Assembly: GCA_017473775.1 (NCBI GenBank) | Contig: JAFUJH010000052.1 | Location: 1 to 64,000 of the forward strand | Source: Ruminococcus sp. | Lineage (GTDB): Bacteria; Bacillota; Clostridia; Oscillospirales; Acutalibacteraceae | Length of the DNA stretch: 64,000 nt | Reading direction: 5' to 3' | In this document: piece by piece, positions 43,206 through 50,696 of the stretch | Position numbering within the stretch: the first letter of the stretch is position 1 | How the letters are laid out: each line of letters starts with the position of its first letter | The notes under the pieces: model-generated | The model's input: the letters and a program-made list of their open reading frames with translations, nothing else | Database searches by the model: none | Told to the model about the DNA's origin: nothing | Position numbers and translations under genes: made by a program

Positions 43206-43963
43206 ACAACCACCGCTTTATCGCTGCCGAAAAGGGCAAGGATATTATTTCTTTTTATTTCAAGTTGTCGGAGTATAAATTCTGTCACAAAATCGTCGGA
43301 TGGAGCATTGATAATCTCAGAAGGCTTTGCGTACTGTAAAATCGTTCCTCCGTTTATAATCATAACCTTATCAGAAAGGCTGAGTGCCTCCTCGGGATCG
43401 TGGGTAACGATGATTGTTGTAAGGTGGTATTCTTTTGCTATTTGCTTGATTTTATCCTTGATTGATTCCTTAATAACACCATCAAGTGCACTGAGGGGCT
43501 CATCAAGAAGCAGAATTTTGGGTTTCATCACAAGAGTTCTTGCCAGTGCAACCCTCTGTTTTTGACCGCCTGAAAGTTGTTCAATGTTTTTATTAAGATG
43601 CTCTTTCAAGCCAAGAAGTTCAATAAGCTCCTGTACCTCCTCAGGAGTAGAAATATCAGGCTTGTTTTTTAGACCGTAGACAATATTTCCATATGCATTA
43701 AGATTAGGAAACAGAGCGTAGTCCTGAAAGACAATGTTAAAGCCTCTGTTTTCCATAGATACCTCTGTAATATCGTGACCATCGAAGTATATCTCGCCAC
43801 AATCAGGCTGAATAATACCTAAGATAATATTGAGGAGTGTTGTTTTACCACTTCCGGATGAACCGAGAATAGAAACTATTTCACCATCTTCAACAGAAAA
43901 ATCCACATGGTTCAACACATTCACATTATCAAATGATTTTTCGATATTTTTAAGTTCGAGCAT
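43202..43963 (-). CDS. ABC importer ATP-binding protein (PhnT/PotA type)
   Basis: A 253-residue ATPase, first gene of the phosphonate operon. Walker A GSSGSGKTT is near 35-43, the signature LSGGQKQRVALARTL near 129-143, and Walker B ILLLDEPLSALD near 150-161, with an H-loop His in VTHDPEEAL. It lacks the regulatory C-terminal domain of long PotA-type proteins. Energises uptake with the fused permease and lipoprotein. The AT-rich promoter region (44001-44006 TATAAT, weak -35) lies upstream. Confidence 0.9.
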   Translation of the reverse strand: MLELKNIEKSFDNVNVLNHVDFSVEDGEIVSILGSSGSGKTTLLNIILGIIQPDCGEIYFDGHDITEVSMENRGFNIVFQDYALFPNLNAYGNIVYGLKNKPDISTPEEVQELIELLGLKEHLNKNIEQLSGGQKQRVALARTLVMKPKILLLDEPLSALDGVIKESIKDKIKQIAKEYHLTTIIVTHDPEEALSLSDKVMIINGGTILQYAKPSEIINAPSDDFVTEFILRQLEIKRNNILALFGSDKAVVV

Positions 43964-44000
43964 TTAGAACTTTCCTTTCGCATTGTTTTCGGCGAATTGT

Positions 44001-44006
44001 ATTATA
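44001..44006 (-). promoter_or_regulatory. probable -10 box of the phosphonate operon
   Basis: Minus strand TATAAT, 38 bases before the start codon of the ATPase gene. A -35 match (TTATGG, 17 bases upstream) is weak, which would fit a regulated promoter. Confidence 0.45.
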
Positions 44007-44065
44007 TTACTGCGAAGTAAATTCCATAATCATAATGTTGTAAAATCTAAATGCACAAAAGCAAA

Positions 44066-44094
44066 AAGGCCGCTATTATTTCAATAGCGACCTT
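44066..44094 (-). terminator. terminator of the fermentation operon
   Basis: AAGG-C-CGCTATT (44066-44077) pairs with AATAGCG-A-CCTT (44083-44094); the minus strand continues TTTTTGC. It lies 28 bases past the stop of the last hydrogenase gene. Confidence 0.8.
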
Positions 44095-44121
44095 CTGTCT
44101 ATGTTATCATTTCTGATGATT

Positions 44122-45543
44122 TTATTTTAAGAGTGAAATTGCGTCGGTTATGGTTTTTTCCAGGGCCTCTCTGCCGTATTTATCCACCTCGGCTTTATTC
44201 TTTTCGCCGTGAGTCAGGCAACCTGCTCCACCGATGCAACCGCCGATGCAAGCCATACCCTCGATAAAGTTTGCATCAAGTACATTCTTGCTCTTTCTGA
44301 GCAGAGCTGTACGACAGGCTTCAATACCATCGCAGGAAAGAGCCTTCAGGTCGAACTCAATCTCCTGCTCCATCAAGCCCTGTGCCACAGCATCGGCGAG
44401 TCCGCCGCATCTGGCAAAGATTCTTCCGAAGTAAGAGGCGTTGTCCAGAACACCCTCGTCCATAGCGGTTATGTCCATATCCTTGCTGTCAAACAATGCC
44501 TGCAGTTCCTCAAAGGTAAGCACACAGTCCACATAGGGCTTAACTGACTCAAGCTGAGCCTCTGACTTCTTTGCTGTGCAAGGACCGATAAACACCACCT
44601 TGGCACCCTCGGTAGTATCCTTGATATATTTTGCCAGCGTTGCCATAGGAGAAAGGTTGTGTGATACATATTCTTTAAGTGCAGGGAAGGCTTTTTCTAT
44701 ATACTGAACGAAGGCAGGACAACAGGAACTTGTCAGGAATCCTTTTTCTGCAAGTTCTTTACTCTCTGCCTGAGCTACCATATCTGCACCTAGGGCAGCT
44801 TCGATGACTGTATAGAATCCGAGCTCTTTAAGTCCTGTGATTACCTGACCCAGTTTTGCATATGTAAACTGACTGGAAATAGAAGGCGCAACCATTGCGT
44901 AGACCTTATATTTTTTATTATCCTCACTTTTCTTCAGCATATCAATAACATTGAGGATATAGGATTTGTCAGAAATAGCCCCGAAAGGACACTGATACAC
45001 ACAGGCACCGCACTGAATACATTTGCCGTTGTCAATTGATGCCGCATTATTCTCTTTAATAGATATCGCCTTTACCTTACACGCAATCTGGCAAGGACGC
45101 TTGTGATTGACAATTGCAGAATAAGGACACACCTTTGCACACTGTCCGCACTCCACACACTTTGATTTGTCAATATGTGCAACATGGTTGTGATCAAAGG
45201 AGATTGCTCCTTTCTTGCAGACATCCTCACATCTGTGAGCGAGACATCCGCGGCAGGAGGTAGTAACCTCGTAACCTGCGGCGGGGCATTCGTCACAGGC
45301 TATATCTATAACCTCAATAACATTGGGATTCTCGGGATCTCCGCCCATAGCTATCTTAACACGCTCGGAAAGAATAGCTCTCTCTTTATAAACACAACAA
45401 CGCATAGTTGGAGTATTACCCGGCACAATGATTTTGGGAATATCCAGAAGGTTTTCAAGGAGAGTATCATTCCAAGCCTGACGCGCTACCTCACGCAACA
45501 CTTTATATTTAAGGTGCTGAACCTTTGTATCAAATTTTCTCAT
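44122..45543 (-). CDS. monomeric [FeFe]-hydrogenase (group B type)
   Basis: A 473-residue protein. N-terminal iron-sulfur clusters include CDECPAAGYEVTTSCRGC, and two 4Fe-4S ferredoxin motifs, CVECGQCAKVCP and CIQCGACVYQCP. The H-cluster domain has TSCCPAFV (motif L1), PCTAKKSE (L2) and EGMACIGGC (L3), which provide the four cysteines of the H-cluster. Short relative to bifurcating HydA, it fits the group B ferredoxin-dependent monomeric type found in many gut Clostridia, but the grouping is by memory of motifs. Start at ATG 45543, after AAAGGA. It would produce H2 from reduced ferredoxin (or the reverse). Confidence 0.85.
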   Translation of the reverse strand: MRKFDTKVQHLKYKVLREVARQAWNDTLLENLLDIPKIIVPGNTPTMRCCVYKERAILSERVKIAMGGDPENPNVIEVIDIACDECPAAGYEVTTSCRGCLAHRCEDVCKKGAISFDHNHVAHIDKSKCVECGQCAKVCPYSAIVNHKRPCQIACKVKAISIKENNAASIDNGKCIQCGACVYQCPFGAISDKSYILNVIDMLKKSEDNKKYKVYAMVAPSISSQFTYAKLGQVITGLKELGFYTVIEAALGADMVAQAESKELAEKGFLTSSCCPAFVQYIEKAFPALKEYVSHNLSPMATLAKYIKDTTEGAKVVFIGPCTAKKSEAQLESVKPYVDCVLTFEELQALFDSKDMDITAMDEGVLDNASYFGRIFARCGGLADAVAQGLMEQEIEFDLKALSCDGIEACRTALLRKSKNVLDANFIEGMACIGGCIGGAGCLTHGEKNKAEVDKYGREALEKTITDAISLLK

Positions 45544-45602
45544 AATATTTTGATCCTTTCTTAGCAATCAGCTAAAAGCTCTGTGCTTCACAAACCGAAA
45601 AA

Positions 45603-46550
45603 TCAGAACTTTGTTCCTCTGATTATTTCTTTCAGTACCTCGGCAGAATGATAAAGTTTATTCATCTCATCATCAGAAAGCTTCTGAGTTATGATGGATT
45701 TAACTCCGCTATGGTCAACTACTGAAAGAGAGCTCAGACAAACATCCTTTATTCCGTACTCACCGTCGTGTAACGAAGAGACAGTCATAAGGCTTCCTGC
45801 ATTTCCGCTTATTGTCTTGATAATATGCATAGTAGATGTTGCTACTCCGTATATGGTACAGCCTTTTCTTGCTATGATTTTTCCGCCTGATTTCTTTACA
45901 TATGTTTCAACATCTTCTCGGGAATAATCTGTAGGAAGTGAATATGTTGTTGCAACAGCATTATTATACTCTTCAAGAGGAACTCCTGCAATAGTGGCTG
46001 TTGACCATGCTATAAAAGAACTGTCTCCATGCTCAGCCAGCACATTTGCATGGACCTGCTTTTTATTTACATTGTATATTTCTGCAAGACGGGTTCTGAG
46101 TCTGATCGTGTCAAGCAAAGTTCCTGTTCCGAGGACCTGATTCTTAGGCAGTCCTGTAAACTTAAGGAATGCATAGGTCAGGATATCAACTGGGTTAGCT
46201 ACAATTATGTAAGTTGCATCAGGCGCATATTTTACAATCTGCTGTGCAACGCTTTTTATAATATCCACATTTGTCTGAACAAGCTCCAGACGGGTTTGTC
46301 CCGGTTTTCTGCCGATACCGCTGGTAATTACCACAAACTGCGAACCTACTGCATCTCTGTAATCGCCTGCATATATATCGCAGTTATCAAGAAAAGGAGT
46401 TGCTTGCTTGATATCAAGAGCTTCTCCCAGTGCTTTCTCGGCGTTAACATCAATTAATACAACTTCTGTTGCAGCATCTCTTGCCAACAGTGAATATGCA
46501 GTTGTAGCACCTACAGAGCCTGCTCCTATTATTGTTACTTTAGTTTTCAT
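45603..46550 (-). CDS. ldh: L-lactate dehydrogenase
   Basis: A 315-residue NAD-dependent dehydrogenase (pyruvate to lactate). The Rossmann motif GAGSVG is at 9-14, the substrate-binding Arg is in GIGRKPGQTR and the active-site His in VLAEHGDSSF. Full length, intact. It lies between the SpoIIE-type phosphatase and the hydrogenase genes. This combination of lactate formation with hydrogen formation in one transcript suggests a switch of electron disposal routes. Confidence 0.95.
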   Translation of the reverse strand: MKTKVTIIGAGSVGATTAYSLLARDAATEVVLIDVNAEKALGEALDIKQATPFLDNCDIYAGDYRDAVGSQFVVITSGIGRKPGQTRLELVQTNVDIIKSVAQQIVKYAPDATYIIVANPVDILTYAFLKFTGLPKNQVLGTGTLLDTIRLRTRLAEIYNVNKKQVHANVLAEHGDSSFIAWSTATIAGVPLEEYNNAVATTYSLPTDYSREDVETYVKKSGGKIIARKGCTIYGVATSTMHIIKTISGNAGSLMTVSSLHDGEYGIKDVCLSSLSVVDHSGVKSIITQKLSDDEMNKLYHSAEVLKEIIRGTKF

Positions 46551-46567
46551 ATCTCTCCTTCTCCTCC

Positions 46568-47740
46568 TTAAAAATAACTGACTTTAATTCTTTTTCCCAT
46601 TTGTCTTAAACATTTTGAAAGTTCTTCTACCAGATTCATCTTGATATTAAAGTTAATAGGCAAATCAGGATTCTGATGAGCAGGATTTACTGCTCTGCCT
46701 ACATAAAAATTAATATCGGTTGCTTCTTCAAACAGCAATCGGCTTATCTGGGATGCACCGTCTTTTTTGAAATTCCAATGCTCATAATGCTTGTTTTCAC
46801 CAAGATAGTCTCTGGCGTATTCAAGCACCTTATTTACAGTAATTACACCTTCTGTGACAAGGTCAACGCCCTCTATTCTGGCTATGGGAGGTACATCGCT
46901 ATCCTCAAAGCACAGACTTGCCTGAATAGGCTTTCTGAGGTATTTGGCCGCAATAGATGAGGTTGTTCCGCCACAGATGATATGCTTGCCTTCCTTTGAA
47001 AAAAACAGAGACATCATTCTGTCGCAGTCATCCCGGTTTGAGGGAGGGCCGAAAAGCATATTCATAGGCTCTCTTTTTCTTATCCTTACAAAGCACGCTG
47101 TGGCGTCGTCACCGGGCTTACCGTCATAAAGCTTGTTACATTCATCAACAAGGATAGTAGACAGATTCTTTGCTGTATAACCTGCAGGAGCAAGAGCCTC
47201 TATAAAGCTTATGATATCCTCTCGCTTCCAACCGAAGTTATAGGCTGTTCCGATACCTGCATGAGGGCATCCGTCACTCATAGCAACGAAAATATCATTC
47301 TCTCTCAAAGGGATTATAGACTTAAATATCTTTTTGCCGCCGATATTCATTTCTGTTTTCGGATAATCGTAGTTCACTTCATCTCTGATAATAATTACCT
47401 GAGGATTATCATATTGAAATATTTCGGCTGTTTCGTTATTTTTCAGATGCATAATGGTAAAGGTAGAGTACGCAACACCTCTTACCGAGCAAACAGGCAG
47501 AGTAGCGGCAATAGTAGAAACACACTCCTCTATAGGCAAACCCTCGGACATCATAGTTGAAATTATCTTGGATGTAAGCGTAGACAGAATACTTGCCTTG
47601 ACACCGCTTCCCAAGCCGTCTGACAGAACTATAACCGTGGAGTTTTCATCAGGCTCTACAATATCAACATGGTCTCCGCAAAGCTGTTCTCCGTAATGAT
47701 TTATACTTTTGTATCCGATTTCTGCACATAAATCATTCAT
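46568..47740 (-). CDS. SpoIIE/PP2C-type phosphatase
   Basis: A 390-residue protein whose N-terminal domain has the metal-binding motifs of PP2C-type phosphatases (VIVLSDGLGSGVKAS, VAMSDGCPHAG, GDDATACFV). The C-terminal part (about 230-390) is a separate domain. The gene overlaps the PAS-linked hydrogenase homologue by eight bases, as HfsC and HfsB do in Thermoanaerobacterium-type hfs clusters. A role in signal output from the hydrogenase-like sensor (dephosphorylation of a regulator) is inferred. Confidence 0.85.
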   Translation of the reverse strand: MNDLCAEIGYKSINHYGEQLCGDHVDIVEPDENSTVIVLSDGLGSGVKASILSTLTSKIISTMMSEGLPIEECVSTIAATLPVCSVRGVAYSTFTIMHLKNNETAEIFQYDNPQVIIIRDEVNYDYPKTEMNIGGKKIFKSIIPLRENDIFVAMSDGCPHAGIGTAYNFGWKREDIISFIEALAPAGYTAKNLSTILVDECNKLYDGKPGDDATACFVRIRKREPMNMLFGPPSNRDDCDRMMSLFFSKEGKHIICGGTTSSIAAKYLRKPIQASLCFEDSDVPPIARIEGVDLVTEGVITVNKVLEYARDYLGENKHYEHWNFKKDGASQISRLLFEEATDINFYVGRAVNPAHQNPDLPINFNIKMNLVEELSKCLRQMGKRIKVSYF

Positions 47741-49409
47741 CTGTGATTGACTCCTTCAGCTTTGCCAGAGCAATTTTGGTTTCTGCCGCCGTTTCACCGA
47801 GAAGCGATGCAATTTCCTGAACAATACGCATCTGCTTATCGACTACCTTGTCTGCAACCTCTATGGTCTGACGGCTGATATTTTCCTTTCTTTCGCGTTC
47901 ATACTCCTCATCGGTAATATCTCGCATAATTCCAATAAGGTGGTGAGAGTCACGGTCATATACTATTGTCTGCTCAACATATCGTTTGTACTCTGCAAGG
48001 TATACACGCTGGTCTCTTATATCTCTGCCTGTTTTGAGCACCTGCATAAATGCAGCAGGGTCAAGAATTCGTACTACCTGCTCGCCCAGAACATCTGATG
48101 CCGCACGGATATTCATTATTCTCCTTGCTGATGCATTTATCTGCTGTACCTCAAGTTTATCGTTAAGCACGATGAGTCCGTTGGGTGTATTCTTAACGAT
48201 AGTATCCGAGAAGCTCTCTGCCTTATCTTTAAGGAAAGGAAGGCACATTGAGATTTCTGCCTTACCCTGACAAATCGCAATCGCCTTTTCACGGCAGGTG
48301 TTGTATCCGCAGGAGCCGCAATTAAGTTCCTGAGAGGGCTTGAACTTGCCCATCTGACGAAGAACACTGCTTATTTCACTTTCACTGGGAAGCCCGAGTC
48401 GGTGTTCTATATAGGCAAACACCTTCTTTAGCTCCGCTGATTCAGGCTGAGGAACCTCAAAATCCTTTGTTCCTGCAAAATCCGCCACCGCCATATAATC
48501 TTTAAGAGGTGAGCGATGGTATTTTTCCATAACAGGACCGCCTACACAACTGCCTGCACAGGCTGACATTTCGATGAAACATTTATGGATATTTCCGTTT
48601 TCTATCTCCCTGAGTGCGGCAATACAGTTATCAACCCCATCCAGAGCCATATATGTATAACCCTCAGCGTTTTGTGCCATTGTCTTGAGCACACCGCCGG
48701 TTGTGGGAAAGAAACGGGCTTTGGTGCATACATCTGAGTCCATTTCTCTTTCAAGTTCAATCTTCTCTTCATTAAACCAGTTTGTCAGTTCTTCAAAGGT
48801 AAGCACAGCGTCAACTATGCCCTCGTAGTATTCAGCCTCGTCCTTTTTTGCAACACAAGGTCCGATGAAAACTGTCTTTGCGTTGGGATAGCGGCTCTTT
48901 ATATCCTGACAATGTGCCTGCATAGGAGACAAAACATCAGCAAGATATGGCAGAACAGAAGGAAAATATTTCTGAATCAACAGATTAATAGAATGACAGC
49001 AGGAAGATATAACAATGTCCCTTTCATCCTCTTTAAGCATACGCTCATATTCTGTTTTTACAACAGTGGCACCTTGGGCAGTTTCTTCAACCTCAAAAAA
49101 GCCCAACTTCTTTAATGCCCTGCGCATTGAGTTAATTCCCACGCCTTCGTAATTTGCAATAAAAGATGGTGCAAGACTCACTACAACAGGCTCGTCCCCT
49201 TGCAAAAACACTTTAACCTTTTCGGTTTCATTTACGATTTCCTTGGCGTTCTGGGGGCAAACTACGAAACACTGACCACAGAGAATACACTCATTGCCGA
49301 TTATATGTGCCTGGTTTCCCGAAAAGCGAATAGCCTTAACAGGACAATGCCGAATGCATTTATAGCAATTCTTACAGTTTGATTTTTTAAGAGTCAGACA
49401 ATTGGACAT
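47733..49409 (-). CDS. PAS-linked [FeFe]-hydrogenase homologue (group C / HfsB type)
   Basis: A 558-residue protein. Two 4Fe-4S ferredoxin motifs open it (CKNCYKCIRHCP, residues 12-22; CILCGQCFVVCP, about 41-52), then an H-cluster-like domain with SSCCHSIN (L1), GPCVAKKDE (L2) and ACAGSCVGGP (L3), then a four-cysteine cluster CGSCGYNTCREKA and a PAS domain (NTPNGLIVLNDKLEVQQINA), ending in a long helix. The motifs differ from catalytic hydrogenases (His after CC, GSC in L3), in line with sensory group C members. It probably senses H2 or redox state and signals through the overlapping phosphatase. Confidence 0.85.
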   Translation of the reverse strand: MSNCLTLKKSNCKNCYKCIRHCPVKAIRFSGNQAHIIGNECILCGQCFVVCPQNAKEIVNETEKVKVFLQGDEPVVVSLAPSFIANYEGVGINSMRRALKKLGFFEVEETAQGATVVKTEYERMLKEDERDIVISSCCHSINLLIQKYFPSVLPYLADVLSPMQAHCQDIKSRYPNAKTVFIGPCVAKKDEAEYYEGIVDAVLTFEELTNWFNEEKIELEREMDSDVCTKARFFPTTGGVLKTMAQNAEGYTYMALDGVDNCIAALREIENGNIHKCFIEMSACAGSCVGGPVMEKYHRSPLKDYMAVADFAGTKDFEVPQPESAELKKVFAYIEHRLGLPSESEISSVLRQMGKFKPSQELNCGSCGYNTCREKAIAICQGKAEISMCLPFLKDKAESFSDTIVKNTPNGLIVLNDKLEVQQINASARRIMNIRAASDVLGEQVVRILDPAAFMQVLKTGRDIRDQRVYLAEYKRYVEQTIVYDRDSHHLIGIMRDITDEEYERERKENISRQTIEVADKVVDKQMRIVQEIASLLGETAAETKIALAKLKESITDE

Positions 49410-49414
49410 AGCCC

Positions 49415-49675
49415 TTACCCCTCTTCGCTGGTGATTTTATTAAGTATATTTTCTGTGAAAAACTCCTTGAAGTTTTCACGGGTAACGCCTGTATGAACAA
49501 CATCATCAACCTGAATAGTAACACCGATACGATTACACTTGCCGACGCAAAAACTGCCAACAAGTGTAACCTCGTCCTCAAGGTGATAATCTTCTACAGC
49601 TTTCTGAAGAAGCTCCACTATATCAGCCGAGCCTTTCAAGTGGCATGATGAGCCAACACAAACCTGAATTATCAT
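49415..49675 (-). CDS. small thioredoxin-like 2Fe-2S protein
   Basis: An 86-residue protein with the NuoE/ferredoxin-like fold. Four cysteines (C6, C11, C43, C47) in CVGSSCHLKGS and GSFCVGKCN give the 2Fe-2S site. It resembles a paralogue encoded immediately upstream. Such one-domain proteins transfer electrons to hydrogenases. It lies five bases upstream of the PAS-linked hydrogenase gene. Confidence 0.85.
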   Translation of the reverse strand: MIIQVCVGSSCHLKGSADIVELLQKAVEDYHLEDEVTLVGSFCVGKCNRIGVTIQVDDVVHTGVTRENFKEFFTENILNKITSEEG

Positions 49676-49681
49676 AATTAT

Positions 49682-49921
49682 TTATACCTTCGTAAGAATA
49701 TTATTTTCAAAAAACTCTTTGACTGAATCAGGAGTTACAGAGCAGAATTCTCCATCAACTGTTACGCATACACCCTGCTGACATTTACCCATGCAGAATG
49801 TACCTCCCAGTTCCACCTTATCTGAGAGATTATTCTCTGAGATAAGACACTGAAGCTGTTCTACAACCTGACGGGAACCCTTGATGTGACAGGAACTACC
49901 AATACATACTGTTACTTTCAT
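49682..49921 (-). CDS. small thioredoxin-like 2Fe-2S protein (paralogue)
   Basis: A 79-residue paralogue of the next gene, with C6, C11, C43 and C47 in CIGSSCHIKGS and GTFCMGKCQ. Both proteins keep the SSCH-KGS block. Two copies in tandem in one operon suggest two electron routes or a heterodimer. An AGGAG-like site precedes the ATG. Confidence 0.85.
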   Translation of the reverse strand: MKVTVCIGSSCHIKGSRQVVEQLQCLISENNLSDKVELGGTFCMGKCQQGVCVTVDGEFCSVTPDSVKEFFENNILTKV

Positions 49922-49933
49922 TATAATTTCTCC

Positions 49934-50683
49934 TTATTCATAATCTACAACATTTACCCAAGAAAGCAGGAACTCTCTCTCTTTTTCGTTACCCTTCACG
50001 GACTGGGAAGCGGCAACAATGGGCATCCATTTCTGAACATACTGCATTGCTGTGTTGCTCTTTTCACAGAACAGCTCAAGATACTTTTTTGCACCGTTGA
50101 TATCACCCTTCAACCAGAACAAAAGATATGTTCTTGCGGCATCTGCTGATGCGTTACCCTGTGTAGCATGTGCCCAGTCGATGATATAGGGGGTGCCATC
50201 CTCTGTTATTATTATGTTAGAAGGGTTAAAGTCACCGTGACAAACCTTGTTATGCTTAGGCATACTCTCGAGACGGGTATGCAAATCATAACGGGTTGTA
50301 GCGTCAATTTCGGTAAGACAGATTTTTCTGTTCATCTTATCTTTGAGTTTGTGAAGATGAGGACAGGTCTTGGAGTGCACCTGAAGCTGAAGGTCAACCA
50401 GCATTTCAAGATACTCATCTTTTCTGTCTTCATCCTCTGCCATAAGCTGAGAAAGTGTCTTACCCTCAATAAATTCTGTAACTATAGCCCACTTGCCGTC
50501 AATGGTTGTAACTTCAATAACCTTTGGTATATTAAGTCCTGTTTCCTCGATTCTTGCCTGATTCAACGCTTCGTTTAAAACATCAGCTTTAGAATAATCA
50601 GCATTGAACACCTTAATACACCTGTCGCCGTCACGGTAAATGGTCTTGTCGTTTCTTACTGCAATAACTCTGTCAAGTTTCAT
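49934..50683 (-). CDS. aminoglycoside phosphotransferase-family kinase-like protein
   Basis: A 249-residue protein with the small-molecule kinase fold (TIGR02172-type). Motifs: a Lys-containing N-lobe (IKVFNADYSKADV), catalytic loop CHGDFNPSNI with the invariant Asp and Asn, and the metal-binding IDWAH. Many members are not antibiotic resistance enzymes. Location between adhE and the ferredoxin genes suggests a metabolic or regulatory role in fermentation. It starts 13 bases after the adhE stop. Confidence 0.8.
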   Translation of the reverse strand: MKLDRVIAVRNDKTIYRDGDRCIKVFNADYSKADVLNEALNQARIEETGLNIPKVIEVTTIDGKWAIVTEFIEGKTLSQLMAEDEDRKDEYLEMLVDLQLQVHSKTCPHLHKLKDKMNRKICLTEIDATTRYDLHTRLESMPKHNKVCHGDFNPSNIIITEDGTPYIIDWAHATQGNASADAARTYLLFWLKGDINGAKKYLELFCEKSNTAMQYVQKWMPIVAASQSVKGNEKEREFLLSWVNVVDYE

Positions 50684-50696
50684 TACTGATTCCTCC

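Noticed and set aside
49934..50683. Aminoglycoside resistance gene
   Set aside because: The kinase fold is present, but the gene is embedded in a fermentation operon and belongs to a broad family without proven drug specificity.
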